Shown: one piece after another, positions 37,189 to 46,982 of the stretch
How positions within the stretch are numbered: the first letter of the stretch is position 1
Layout of the letters: the number at the start of each line of letters is the position of its first letter
Source: Tritrichomonas musculus
Lineage: Eukaryota; Parabasalia; Tritrichomonadida; Tritrichomonadidae
Assembly: GCA_039105265.1 (NCBI GenBank)
Contig: JAPFFF010000026.1
Coordinates: forward strand, 434,001 to 498,000
DNA: 64,000 nucleotides
Direction of reading: 5' to 3'
Position numbers and translations under genes: made by a program
Notes under the pieces: generated by a model
Told to the model about the DNA's origin: nothing
What the model saw: only the letters and a program-made list of their open reading frames with translations
Databases searched by the model: none

Positions 37189-37539
37189 ATGATGAAAGTG
37201 TCAATTGGAAGTACTGTTTTTAAAGCAACTTTAAACAACAACCCATCAGTTACTGCTTTAAAGGAACTCCTTGCAAAAGGACCACTTACAATTGATATGA
37301 ACGATTATGGTAACATGGAAAAAGTTGGGCCAATTGGTACAAATATTGTTAGAAGTGATAAACCAACAACAACTGGTCCTGGTGATATCATCCTCTATGA
37401 AGGTAAATATCTAGTCATTTATTATGATAAAAATTCCTGGAATTTCACACCAATTGGTAAAATCAATGATGCTAGTCAAGATCAACTTAAGAAAGTTCTT
37501 GGAAAAGGGAACGTAAATGTAACTTTTTCTCTTGATTAA
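37189..37539 (+). CDS. Cyclophilin-like (Cyclophil_like2-type) protein
   Basis: The 116-residue protein (MMKVSIGSTVFKATLNNNPS) has TALKELLAKGPLTIDMNDYG, GPGDIILYEGKYLVIYYD, FTPIGKIND and a VNVTFSLD end. This order matches the small bacterial cyclophilin-like fold family (PF18050 type). Its members resemble cyclophilin barrels but are not shown to be isomerases. I chose ATG 37189 because the initiator lies between it and the frame's earlier ATG. Such genes are mostly bacterial, so horizontal acquisition is likely. It is the first host gene beyond the outer Maverick. Confidence 0.75.
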   Translation: MMKVSIGSTVFKATLNNNPSVTALKELLAKGPLTIDMNDYGNMEKVGPIGTNIVRSDKPTTTGPGDIILYEGKYLVIYYDKNSWNFTPIGKINDASQDQLKKVLGKGNVNVTFSLD

Positions 37540-37699
37540 AAAACTTATTGCTGTTTTTTTCTTTAATTATTAAATCAATTGGAAAAATACTATTAAATTT
37601 GAAAAAATGCTGATTTCAGCACTTTTTAAAGAAAATTTTTATCATATTTTTTTCATAATTTTTATTAATCAAAAATATCTTAGAGTTAATAAAATAAAA

Positions 37700-37990
37700 T
37701 CAATTTGAATCTGATGATTTTCTTGATTTTGAAGTTTTTTTAGGCTTTACAAGTTTCGAATCTTTTTGTTTTGACTTTTCTTTTTCATATCGCTGCTTAT
37801 CTTTCATTGCTTTTTCCTTAAAGGGCTCTTTTTGTGCATCGATTAAACTTTTCCACATTTCTCCAAGCTTTTTTCCAATTTCTCCAAATTTCATATCAGG
37901 ATATTTTTTAATTATTTCTGGCCTTTTTTCAGAGCAGAAAAACATATATGCACTAAGCCCTCTTTTTGGTTTAGCTTCTTTTTTACTCAT
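37700..37990 (-). CDS. HMG-box protein (HMGB/NHP6-like)
   Basis: The 96-residue protein carries a single HMG box: KPKRGLSAYMFFCSEKRPEI, KYPDMKFGEIGKKLGEMWKS, then EPFKEKAMKDKQRYEKEK. A basic Ser/Lys tail follows. It bends DNA non-sequence-specifically and acts in chromatin. ATG 37990 is chosen because TCATTTT lies just upstream; the longer frame to 38032 would include the initiator. Length is typical of NHP6-type proteins. Confidence 0.92.
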   Translation of the reverse strand: MSKKEAKPKRGLSAYMFFCSEKRPEIIKKYPDMKFGEIGKKLGEMWKSLIDAQKEPFKEKAMKDKQRYEKEKSKQKDSKLVKPKKTSKSRKSSDSN

Positions 37991-37993
37991 TTT

Positions 37994-38000
37994 AAAATGA
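37994..38000 (-). promoter_or_regulatory. Initiator of the HMG-box gene
   Basis: On the minus strand TCATTTT, a few bases before the ATG at 37990 (TTTCATTTTAAAATG). The leader is very short. Confidence 0.6.
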
Positions 38001-38351
38001 AATGATCTGTGAAAATTTAAAACAAACTTCACATATGAATAAAATAATAATTGGACAACATCTAGTTTTTTTCGGTACTTTATTTAGATGATCTAAATCA
38101 TCAAATCAAAGATACATAATTCCTATTGATTAAAATGATTTTCATTATTATCAAATATATCAAAACCATTTTAAATAATTAAATAATTGTTTTTTATATT
38201 AATTAAGATTAATTTATTAATAATATTAAATTTTTATTCTTAAAATTATAAGATATTAATATTTTTTAGTTTTCATAATATTTTCACTTTTCTATAAGAG
38301 TTAATAGAATTATGTTTCATCTTTTTTCATTTGAATTTTGTATCTTTTCAA

Positions 38352-41300
38352 ATGAATGATACTAGAGCCATTTGGAAAGAAAAATATATATTTGATTTTA
38401 AAAGATATAAAAAATTAGATATACCTACCATTCAAAACAATTTTAACCTTATTAATTTTATTGAAGATGAAGAAAGAAATAAATATGTTGCTAAATCCAT
38501 CATGGATCAATCAGATAATCATTGGAAATATTTATTTTCGCGTGAAATAAAAATATTACTTCATATTCAGCATCCAACAATAATATCAATACAAGGTTTT
38601 TCTTTTATTGATTTAAATTGCGATAACAATATTACATTCCTCATGAAATATATGGAAAAAGGGTCACTTTCCAATTTATTTTCAAAAGATGGAATTAATA
38701 AATGTAATAATACTCAAAAACAAATTATTTTGATAGGAATTTCATTTGGAATGATGTTTCTTCATAAGCATCATATTATTAACAGGGATTTGAAACCGGA
38801 AAATGTTCTACTCGACACAAATTATAAACCCTGTCTAACCGATTTTAACCTATCAAAAAGTTTCGATCCCAAAAATTCAATCAACCAATCAATGACTTGT
38901 TGTGGTACAGTTCTTTATATGGCTCCAGAAGTCTTTTATGGCAACAATTATAATACTAAAATTGATGTTTATTCATTTGGAATTTTAATGTACGAAATTG
39001 TGTCAGGCATTCGTGCTTACAAAGACATCAAAATACAAAGCATACCGATATTTTTTAAGGAAGTTTCTGAAGGTTTAAGACCACAGCTAAATGAAAACAT
39101 GAGAAAGGAGAATAGTGGCTTGGCACAAATAATTGATTTATGCTTGATAAAAGATCCTAAAGAAAGACCAACTTTTCGTGAAATTTTTAAAAAATTGAGT
39201 TTGTTGTCATACGAATATTTCTCCAAATATGAAAGATTGTATCCTTTTTTGAAGGACAACTATGATAATAAATTGAGTGATTATTTCTATTATTCTTTTA
39301 AAGATGTGGACGTTGATGAAGTGCATTCTTATGTTGATGAACTATTAAGTTCATTGAAAGATGAAAAAATTGTTGATGAAATAAAATTTATTGAAACTAA
39401 AAAAATTTGTCAACAAGTTTTTTCAGTGAAAATTAATGATTTCAAAATACCAGAGGAAATAAATGATTCAAAGAAGATTTTTTTAAATAATCTTTTGTTT
39501 TTCTTCCCTGATGAATTCGAATTTAACGCGATTTCTAATAACTTTCAATCCTATTCATTTGATGAATTTTACGATAGTTTTTTATTCCCAATCATTTCTA
39601 CAAATTTAAGTGAAATTCATAAAAATAACAATTTGTTCGAAATTGAAGAAATTTTCAAAATTTTTTCTTTATACACATTTTATTCGGCAATTTCCATTTG
39701 TATCCAAATTATTTTAGAACAAAAAATCAATTTTGTCATTATTTTACAGATATTGAATGATATCATTAAAGTATCATTCAATATTTCAGAGAAAACAATA
39801 TTCCATGAAATTGCAGTTAAATTATTTGTTAATATAATTAATTTAGCTGAAAAAGAAGACATAATAGACAATTTTGAGAACATTTTCATTGAAATACAAA
39901 TATTTTTGAATAATAAAAATAATTTACAATTTCATTCAGATGAAATCATTCCAATTTTTGCGCAAAAATTGACATTTTCTGAAAATGAATTAAGTTTTCA
40001 AGCCAAAACTTTTATTAATTTGATTACAAACACATTAAAATCACATCCAAATAATGTAACACATGAAGTAATTCTTTCATCAATCGAAATAATAAAAGAT
40101 TTTATTGTTCGTTTGGATGAATCATGCATGGCGTTCTTTTTGCAGTCAACAAAATATATTGGAACAAATGATTCAATGAAAATATTAAAACAAATGGTGA
40201 AACAAATATTAATTAAATATTATAATGATGATTTTATTGAATCAGATACAAATGTTAGTAAAGCAGTTAAAAAGTTTTTCAGAAATAATAATTCTAAAAA
40301 TTTTCATCCACCAAAAGATTTAAATCAACTTGAGAAAGTTTCACTTCCTGATTTTTCTACTTGCTTTAAAGTCCAAGAAGTATCTTATTTTCTTAATAAT
40401 GAAGCGATTCCAGTAATAACAACAATTGAGCAGATAATTACTTTAAAGGAAGAATTGGCTCAATATTTTGTGTTTTATGCTGTATCCGAACTTCAATCTT
40501 TTGAAATTAAAAAATCGAAAACAATTTATTATCAAAAATGTGCTTTCATTTTTTATTTGATTTTTTCAATACTCAAAAAGTTTACAGATATCATAATTCA
40601 AGTTCCTGCTAAATTAAATTGTCCTTTATTTAACAGCAAAGAAATATTTGATCCAAATGTGACATATTTTGATCAGACTCCTAATTTAGAAATAGTTAAT
40701 TCTCTTCGACATTTCATTATTAAATTTTTATCTAAAAAGCATCCAAATGTTCTCAACCAAATTTTACAAGAAAATTGCTTTTATCCAAATCTATTTAGAG
40801 AATGTATTTATCATCTTGCAACAGCTGAAATTAATCAGGATGATTTTTATCATATTACTGATATATTAATTTCAAATCTTGCAAATTACAGAGTTAATTC
40901 AGATACATCAAAATTAACAGATAATTTTATTATATGCTTAACAATAAGGAAAACAATTTTATCTTTTTTCAAACAATTCTTGATTGATGAAAATATTTTG
41001 AAAAAAGTATTTAAATCTACTGTTTTTATCAATTATTTTTGCCTTCTTTTAATGGAACCCCCAATTAGAGATATTTTTATTGAGCTACTATTTATTTATC
41101 TTAAAATAGTAAGCATGGTTGATAATATACATTATTTATGCCAAAAGATAGTTAAATTAATCAATGTTTGTTTTAATGAAATGACTCAAAAAGATGCAAT
41201 ATTAGTATTTAATTCAATAATTAACATAATTAATAAATCGATGATTTCAAATGAATCACTGGCTTATAAGTTTGAATACATTTCATTAAATTTATGCAAA

Positions 41301-44300
41301 AGTTTGATGGTTCTTAATATTAATTCTGAAAAACCAGAAACTGTTGAAAGTTTAATTAGTTCTGTGTTCGACTTTTTATTTGAAATATATAAAATCAAAC
41401 CAATTAATGAGAAGGATTCATTGCAATTAGAATCATTAGTAACTCATTTTTTACCAAAATTAGATAAAGTCAAAATAATTGAAAGATTTGTTCAAATCAT
41501 TGGAAATAAAAAAGATTCAGTGATTCATCCAAATTTTGAAATCAGGCAACATAAACTACTTTGCACATTTATTAGAATATTTATAAAAACCAAATATATT
41601 TATAATATATTGCAATTCATTTCCAAACTTTGTTCATTTTCATCAGCCAATTGTTTTAAATGCCATGAAGGCAAGCTTGATTTATTCATTATTGACACAA
41701 TTATTGAATATAGAAATAACATATGTAAATTAGTTCTAAAGGATGAATTGAATATAAATCCATCTGAAAATAAAAAATTATTGGATTCTGACATTCTTGA
41801 TGATGAAATTAATATTGTAATCCTTGAAAGTAAAGAAGGACTTGATATAAATGAAGTAATTGTCGATTTATTTTTGCATTTATTTGCTCAAATCGCATCA
41901 ATTGTGTCTTCAATGCCTGTTGTCCATAAGTTCTTTTCAATGATATGCCAAACTGATTCCAATTATTTATCTATAATTCATGAAAACATGTTTCGGTCTC
42001 TAAATAATATTATCGCTCTATCTAAATATTCAATTTCAGCATCATTGCCATTATCTTCTTTGAATATATCAATTCTAAATATTCCAATTGATTCCATCTC
42101 AAATGGATTTACATTCATTTTTTGGATTTTCAGGTCAACATCATCAGATCATTTTGTTAAAAATATTGCCCAAATTTTGGATGGAACAAAGCAATCTTTT
42201 ATTATAGGCAAAAAGGATAATATATTATATATAACAATTCAGTTAGAAACAAATGTTCAAACATGCAAATTTGTAATTGATATTCCATATAGAACTTGGT
42301 CAATGATATCAGTTACTTCAATTCCACATTTCCAAGAAAACCAAAGCGAAATTACTCTTTATATAAATCAGAACGAAGTTCAGAAATTTACATTAAATGA
42401 AATATTTTTACCTGATAAAAATGTAAATTGCATTATTAATCATTCTAATGATCCTGAACAAAGTAACTTTACTGATCCTGATTTAATAGGTGTTTTCATA
42501 TTATCAATGCCATTAACAAAAGAAAAAATCATCGAGCTTGCAACAAATGGCCAAAGATCACCAACATTTATGTATTATGCTGATGATATTATTTTTGCAT
42601 ACAAGCCACAATGTGATAAAAATATTTCTTTATTGACTCTATTTAAAAATTATCAAATCAGTGAAAATTATTCAACAATTGTACCAAGCATGAAATCACA
42701 ATCATTCTTTGATCTACTTCTTTTTCATCATGAATTAGATATAACAGATCTTCTAATTGAGCAATTGCATAAAAAATTTAAAGATGGATCATCAATTAAG
42801 TCAATTGAAGAACATGAAGTTGATTTTCTTTTTAATTTATCTAGTTTCGGAATTGAATTTGAAAAATCATTGTGTCATTCTAATTGTATAAGTTCTATTG
42901 CTTATTATTTATGTAGTTTGGACGATTCTCAAATTAATTTTGAATTATATGAAAATTATTTTAAATTACTTGAAAAAATTTCATATTATGATCTTCAAAA
43001 AATGTTAATTGATCAAATATTGATGAATTACAATTTATGGTTGAAATGCTCAATTAATATTAGACAAAAAATATTTAAACATTGGGAAAAAAATCTTTAT
43101 TTTTTATATAAAGATATAATAGATTCAATCCGATGCCCAGAATGGTTTATTTTTATCTCTTTCAATCTTTTTGATCAAAATAATCCTGATGATCAAATTT
43201 ATTCAGATTGTCGAAATTCATTACATTCAATTATTCATGAATCTTTCCGTAAAAATTTAACTTTAAAACATATTATGCTGATTATTTCACTAGTTTGCAC
43301 AAAAACTTCATTATATGAAATAAAAGATAGTCTGGATTTCTTGCTTTCAATTCTATCTGATATAAAATTAATTAATATTGCAAAAATCAGTTTTTCAGAT
43401 ATTATTCTGCCATTTTCCACTATTTTTGATATTAATATAATTGATGACGAAATAATATATAAATTAATTTCTCAATTAGTTTCATTTTATAGAATGAATG
43501 ATTTAAAACCGAGTGTTTCATTCAATACATTGGTTCAACAAATGATTTTTAAGATAACAATCAACCAAGAATATTTATTGTCAAAAAGAACATTTGTTTA
43601 TTTAATTTCACTATTGAATACAAATAAAAGATTTGAACTTTTGCCTCTTATTTCAATTAATGCTATATATGGCGATGTAGACTATATAAATCATTTCTTA
43701 ACAAATATACCAACAGATTTTGATTTTTATGTTGACAAGGAATCAATGATTTATCATGTGTTACTGATTATTAAATATTTTAATGAAGATAAAATATTAT
43801 ATAGAGAAATAATTTCTAAAATTATTTCATTATTTAAATATCATCTTGTTCAGCTTATCGAAACCATAAATATCATTGGATTTTCTTGTTTAAATTCAGA
43901 GAAATTTGATGAAATTAAACATGATGTTTTATATTTGATATTGATATCAAAACTATATCAATATGATAATACTATTTATTTGATTAATATCATTAACAAC
44001 TTTATATTTTTTAGACCAGAAAAATCAAAATCAGAATTGCTTAAGCTTTTTATTAAATCTCCTTTTAATGATGAAAACAATGAAAATTCAAATCACAATT
44101 TTAATGATTCTATGGATCAATTTGGAAAAGATATGAAAAAAGACATTGAAATTATAAAGAAAATACCATTCTTAATTAAAGAAGCAATAGAATCAATATC
44201 TAATAAAGAAAATCATGAATTTACACAAAAATTTGGTTTAAGAATTGATAATTCTTTTCAAGGAGATATAACAAAATGGCTCGATTTTGACTTGGCCAAT

Positions 44301-46982
44301 GAAAACATTAATCTTTATGTAAATATAAAATCACAAAATTTCAATATTTCAAAAATTTCACTTGATATGAATTTTTTAAGTGAATTTATCAATGATTATA
44401 TCTATATCAATTCAGAGAAAGTTTATTTAAAAAAGCAAAATATTAAATATTACATAGATTTGGAATACAATTTAACAAATCTATTATTAAACGAAAAAAA
44501 TGAGAATAGTTATACTTTTGGAAAGATATTTTTATCATTTTACAATTCACATTTTACTTCAATACAATCAAACATCAGTGATCAATTATATCGTATCTCT
44601 AAAAAATATTTTGAAGACGCTCAAATAACAGAAATGGAAATGAACTGCAAGAATCGTGAAGCATGGTTAGATTCAAGATGCTATTTAAACATAAGTAAAA
44701 ATTCATCTGAAATCGATACGAGAATAAAAAGAATAAATTCATTTAATAAAGCACATTGTCCATTCAAATTTATCAACAATTCACATGAAAAGGCAATTAA
44801 AAAACCAGACAATATGATGAATGAAAGGCTTGAAAAATTTGAATGCAATGAAATCACTATTAAAGATGAAAAAAATTCAATTATCCAAATCAACAATCAA
44901 TTCATTTTTATAACAACAATAAAAAGACAAAAAACAAGAATCATTAATTTTAACGAAGTCAAATCTATTTTATATGCATATAAGTATGGCAGACATGTTG
45001 GATTTCAAATATTCACTAGAAATGGAAAATGTTTTTACTTATTTTTCAAAACATCTCCTTTCATGCATTTTGTCTCTTCATTCTATTCTATTTCTTCATT
45101 TGGAAATGCAATAATTCAAAATCGCCCTTCGAAAGACTTTATCAATTCATTGCACATTGTTAACAGCTGGTTGGAAGGAAAAATCTCCAATTTTGAATAC
45201 CTGATGAAACTTAATATTTTAAGTGGAAGAAGTTTTCACGATATTGATCAGTATCCTGTTTTCCCATGGATTCTTTCTGATTATGAAAGCCAAAAGCTTG
45301 ATCTAAGCTCACCATCTGTCTACCGAGATTTATCAAAGCCGATTGGTGAAAACGGTGAACAACGGTTAGATGTTTTAAATTATGATTTATATGATATCTT
45401 TTATTTGAATAGATTTTCAGTTCTTTTCTATCTCTCTCATATGGAGCCATTTTCATCACAAAGAAAGCAGATCAGTGATCATGATGAACTTTTGTATTTT
45501 AGAAATGAATTCACATCAATTGACAGTTCTTTTAAAGATGTAATTGCAAATAACAATTTCTTTAGAGAATTAGTTCCTGAATTTTTCTATTTACCTGAGT
45601 TTTTGAAAAATATAGAATTACCACCATGGGCAAATCAATCTGCAATAGAATTTGTTTATCTTAATCGTAAAGCACTTGAGTCGGAATATGCTTCTTCGCA
45701 TCTAAATGAATGGATTGATTTGATCTGGGGATGTAAACAGAATAAAATGAATGCATCCTATTTAAATTATGAGGTTTCACATTTATTAAACAAATATTCA
45801 GTTAATTCAAATGTTGATCAACTTCCGATAAAGTTATTTAATGATAAACATCCAGCAAAAAGAGTTTTCGTGAAAAAGTCATCTATTCCATTTTTCAAAG
45901 AGTCCAAAATCAATCATTTTATAATAAATTTTGATGTAGTTTCCAGGATTCTATCTGCAAATGTTTCTAAACTAAACAAAAAAGAAGCTTTGTCTTTTAA
46001 ATTGATAGATTCAAGTGGAAATATCTACATTTATTCAGCTGACTTTTCATCTATCAATTCAAATAAAATTAGACTGAAAACAAAAGGTACAAAAAATATT
46101 CAAAAAGAAGCAAATCAATCGATTTTTTGGGCATCATTTATTGACATAAACCAAATTTGTTTTATTGACAACAATCGTGATTGTGTTAAAGTAATTGATT
46201 GTCTTGATTTGACACAAGAAAATATGAATAAACAAAACTCAATGATTATTTCTGCAGTTGCAAATCAAGAAGGATGGATTGCTGTATCCACAAACGATGC
46301 AAGAGTTACTCTTTATAATTTAGATATGGAATCATTTTCATCTTCAAATAACTCATCTTCATTATTTTCATTATTAAGCATGATTACTTTTCCATCAACA
46401 AGTGATAAACTAACAAGCAGCCAAGAAGATTTGTCTAATGTTAATTACAAAACTATTTCATCATTCAAAGGAGTTGTTAATTGCATTGCTATTAGCTCTA
46501 CATTTAATATTTTCGTTTGTGGAACAAAATTCGATTTCTTACTCTTTTATGAATTAAACTTGAGTAAAGCTAATCTCAACAAAATTGTCAAATTAAAAGG
46601 AAGACCTCAAAAAATATTAATAACTGATAATTTTGGATTTGTATTAGTTTTATTAACAAAAATTAAAAACAATAACATAATAGAAAAACTTGTCTTATAT
46701 AGCGTCAATGGTGAAAAGATAAGATCAAGAAAAATTTATAAAAATAATAGAATTATTGAAATGATAAACACTTCATCATTTCCAGGAAAATTTGATTTCA
46801 TAATTGCAACTAATGAAAAGAATCAAATTTTCGTTTTTGAAGCTTTTTATTTAAATGTTGGCAAACCGATTTTTGTTTGCAAATCAAAAATCATTAAAAT
46901 AACATACCTTAAAGAAGAATCACTGATATTTGCATTTTGTGAAGATGGAACAGTATCAGTTATTCATTATCCAATCATTTAA
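38352..46982 (+). CDS. Protein kinase-BEACH-WD40 protein
   Basis: The protein has 2876 residues. Residues 1-290 form a kinase domain of TKL-like type: NKYVAKSIMD, HIINRDLKPENVLL (about 144, NRD instead of HRD), LTDFNLSKSF (about 163, DFN instead of DFG) and MAPEVFYG (about 190). A long helical region follows, with a LamG/ConA-like insert (about 1240-1380, GFTFIFWIFRSTSSD). Next are a PH-like part and the BEACH domain, with VFPWILSDYES (about 2302), YRDLSKPIGENG and ELPPWANQSAIEFVYLNRK (about 2423). WD40-like repeats close the protein. BEACH proteins act in membrane traffic and lysosome biology. The start at 38352 is the first ATG (CTTTTCAAATG). Kinase plus BEACH is an unusual fusion, loosely recalling WDR81. 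Confidence 0.9.
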   Translation: MNDTRAIWKEKYIFDFKRYKKLDIPTIQNNFNLINFIEDEERNKYVAKSIMDQSDNHWKYLFSREIKILLHIQHPTIISIQGFSFIDLNCDNNITFLMKYMEKGSLSNLFSKDGINKCNNTQKQIILIGISFGMMFLHKHHIINRDLKPENVLLDTNYKPCLTDFNLSKSFDPKNSINQSMTCCGTVLYMAPEVFYGNNYNTKIDVYSFGILMYEIVSGIRAYKDIKIQSIPIFFKEVSEGLRPQLNENMRKENSGLAQIIDLCLIKDPKERPTFREIFKKLSLLSYEYFSKYERLYPFLKDNYDNKLSDYFYYSFKDVDVDEVHSYVDELLSSLKDEKIVDEIKFIETKKICQQVFSVKINDFKIPEEINDSKKIFLNNLLFFFPDEFEFNAISNNFQSYSFDEFYDSFLFPIISTNLSEIHKNNNLFEIEEIFKIFSLYTFYSAISICIQIILEQKINFVIILQILNDIIKVSFNISEKTIFHEIAVKLFVNIINLAEKEDIIDNFENIFIEIQIFLNNKNNLQFHSDEIIPIFAQKLTFSENELSFQAKTFINLITNTLKSHPNNVTHEVILSSIEIIKDFIVRLDESCMAFFLQSTKYIGTNDSMKILKQMVKQILIKYYNDDFIESDTNVSKAVKKFFRNNNSKNFHPPKDLNQLEKVSLPDFSTCFKVQEVSYFLNNEAIPVITTIEQIITLKEELAQYFVFYAVSELQSFEIKKSKTIYYQKCAFIFYLIFSILKKFTDIIIQVPAKLNCPLFNSKEIFDPNVTYFDQTPNLEIVNSLRHFIIKFLSKKHPNVLNQILQENCFYPNLFRECIYHLATAEINQDDFYHITDILISNLANYRVNSDTSKLTDNFIICLTIRKTILSFFKQFLIDENILKKVFKSTVFINYFCLLLMEPPIRDIFIELLFIYLKIVSMVDNIHYLCQKIVKLINVCFNEMTQKDAILVFNSIINIINKSMISNESLAYKFEYISLNLCKSLMVLNINSEKPETVESLISSVFDFLFEIYKIKPINEKDSLQLESLVTHFLPKLDKVKIIERFVQIIGNKKDSVIHPNFEIRQHKLLCTFIRIFIKTKYIYNILQFISKLCSFSSANCFKCHEGKLDLFIIDTIIEYRNNICKLVLKDELNINPSENKKLLDSDILDDEINIVILESKEGLDINEVIVDLFLHLFAQIASIVSSMPVVHKFFSMICQTDSNYLSIIHENMFRSLNNIIALSKYSISASLPLSSLNISILNIPIDSISNGFTFIFWIFRSTSSDHFVKNIAQILDGTKQSFIIGKKDNILYITIQLETNVQTCKFVIDIPYRTWSMISVTSIPHFQENQSEITLYINQNEVQKFTLNEIFLPDKNVNCIINHSNDPEQSNFTDPDLIGVFILSMPLTKEKIIELATNGQRSPTFMYYADDIIFAYKPQCDKNISLLTLFKNYQISENYSTIVPSMKSQSFFDLLLFHHELDITDLLIEQLHKKFKDGSSIKSIEEHEVDFLFNLSSFGIEFEKSLCHSNCISSIAYYLCSLDDSQINFELYENYFKLLEKISYYDLQKMLIDQILMNYNLWLKCSINIRQKIFKHWEKNLYFLYKDIIDSIRCPEWFIFISFNLFDQNNPDDQIYSDCRNSLHSIIHESFRKNLTLKHIMLIISLVCTKTSLYEIKDSLDFLLSILSDIKLINIAKISFSDIILPFSTIFDINIIDDEIIYKLISQLVSFYRMNDLKPSVSFNTLVQQMIFKITINQEYLLSKRTFVYLISLLNTNKRFELLPLISINAIYGDVDYINHFLTNIPTDFDFYVDKESMIYHVLLIIKYFNEDKILYREIISKIISLFKYHLVQLIETINIIGFSCLNSEKFDEIKHDVLYLILISKLYQYDNTIYLINIINNFIFFRPEKSKSELLKLFIKSPFNDENNENSNHNFNDSMDQFGKDMKKDIEIIKKIPFLIKEAIESISNKENHEFTQKFGLRIDNSFQGDITKWLDFDLANENINLYVNIKSQNFNISKISLDMNFLSEFINDYIYINSEKVYLKKQNIKYYIDLEYNLTNLLLNEKNENSYTFGKIFLSFYNSHFTSIQSNISDQLYRISKKYFEDAQITEMEMNCKNREAWLDSRCYLNISKNSSEIDTRIKRINSFNKAHCPFKFINNSHEKAIKKPDNMMNERLEKFECNEITIKDEKNSIIQINNQFIFITTIKRQKTRIINFNEVKSILYAYKYGRHVGFQIFTRNGKCFYLFFKTSPFMHFVSSFYSISSFGNAIIQNRPSKDFINSLHIVNSWLEGKISNFEYLMKLNILSGRSFHDIDQYPVFPWILSDYESQKLDLSSPSVYRDLSKPIGENGEQRLDVLNYDLYDIFYLNRFSVLFYLSHMEPFSSQRKQISDHDELLYFRNEFTSIDSSFKDVIANNNFFRELVPEFFYLPEFLKNIELPPWANQSAIEFVYLNRKALESEYASSHLNEWIDLIWGCKQNKMNASYLNYEVSHLLNKYSVNSNVDQLPIKLFNDKHPAKRVFVKKSSIPFFKESKINHFIINFDVVSRILSANVSKLNKKEALSFKLIDSSGNIYIYSADFSSINSNKIRLKTKGTKNIQKEANQSIFWASFIDINQICFIDNNRDCVKVIDCLDLTQENMNKQNSMIISAVANQEGWIAVSTNDARVTLYNLDMESFSSSNNSSSLFSLLSMITFPSTSDKLTSSQEDLSNVNYKTISSFKGVVNCIAISSTFNIFVCGTKFDFLLFYELNLSKANLNKIVKLKGRPQKILITDNFGFVLVLLTKIKNNNIIEKLVLYSVNGEKIRSRKIYKNNRIIEMINTSSFPGKFDFIIATNEKNQIFVFEAFYLNVGKPIFVCKSKIIKITYLKEESLIFAFCEDGTVSVIHYPII

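Noticed and set aside
38331-38351. Upstream start of the kinase-BEACH gene at a TTG
   Set aside because: Not an ATG; the first ATG (38352) follows TTTTCAAATG and is preferred.
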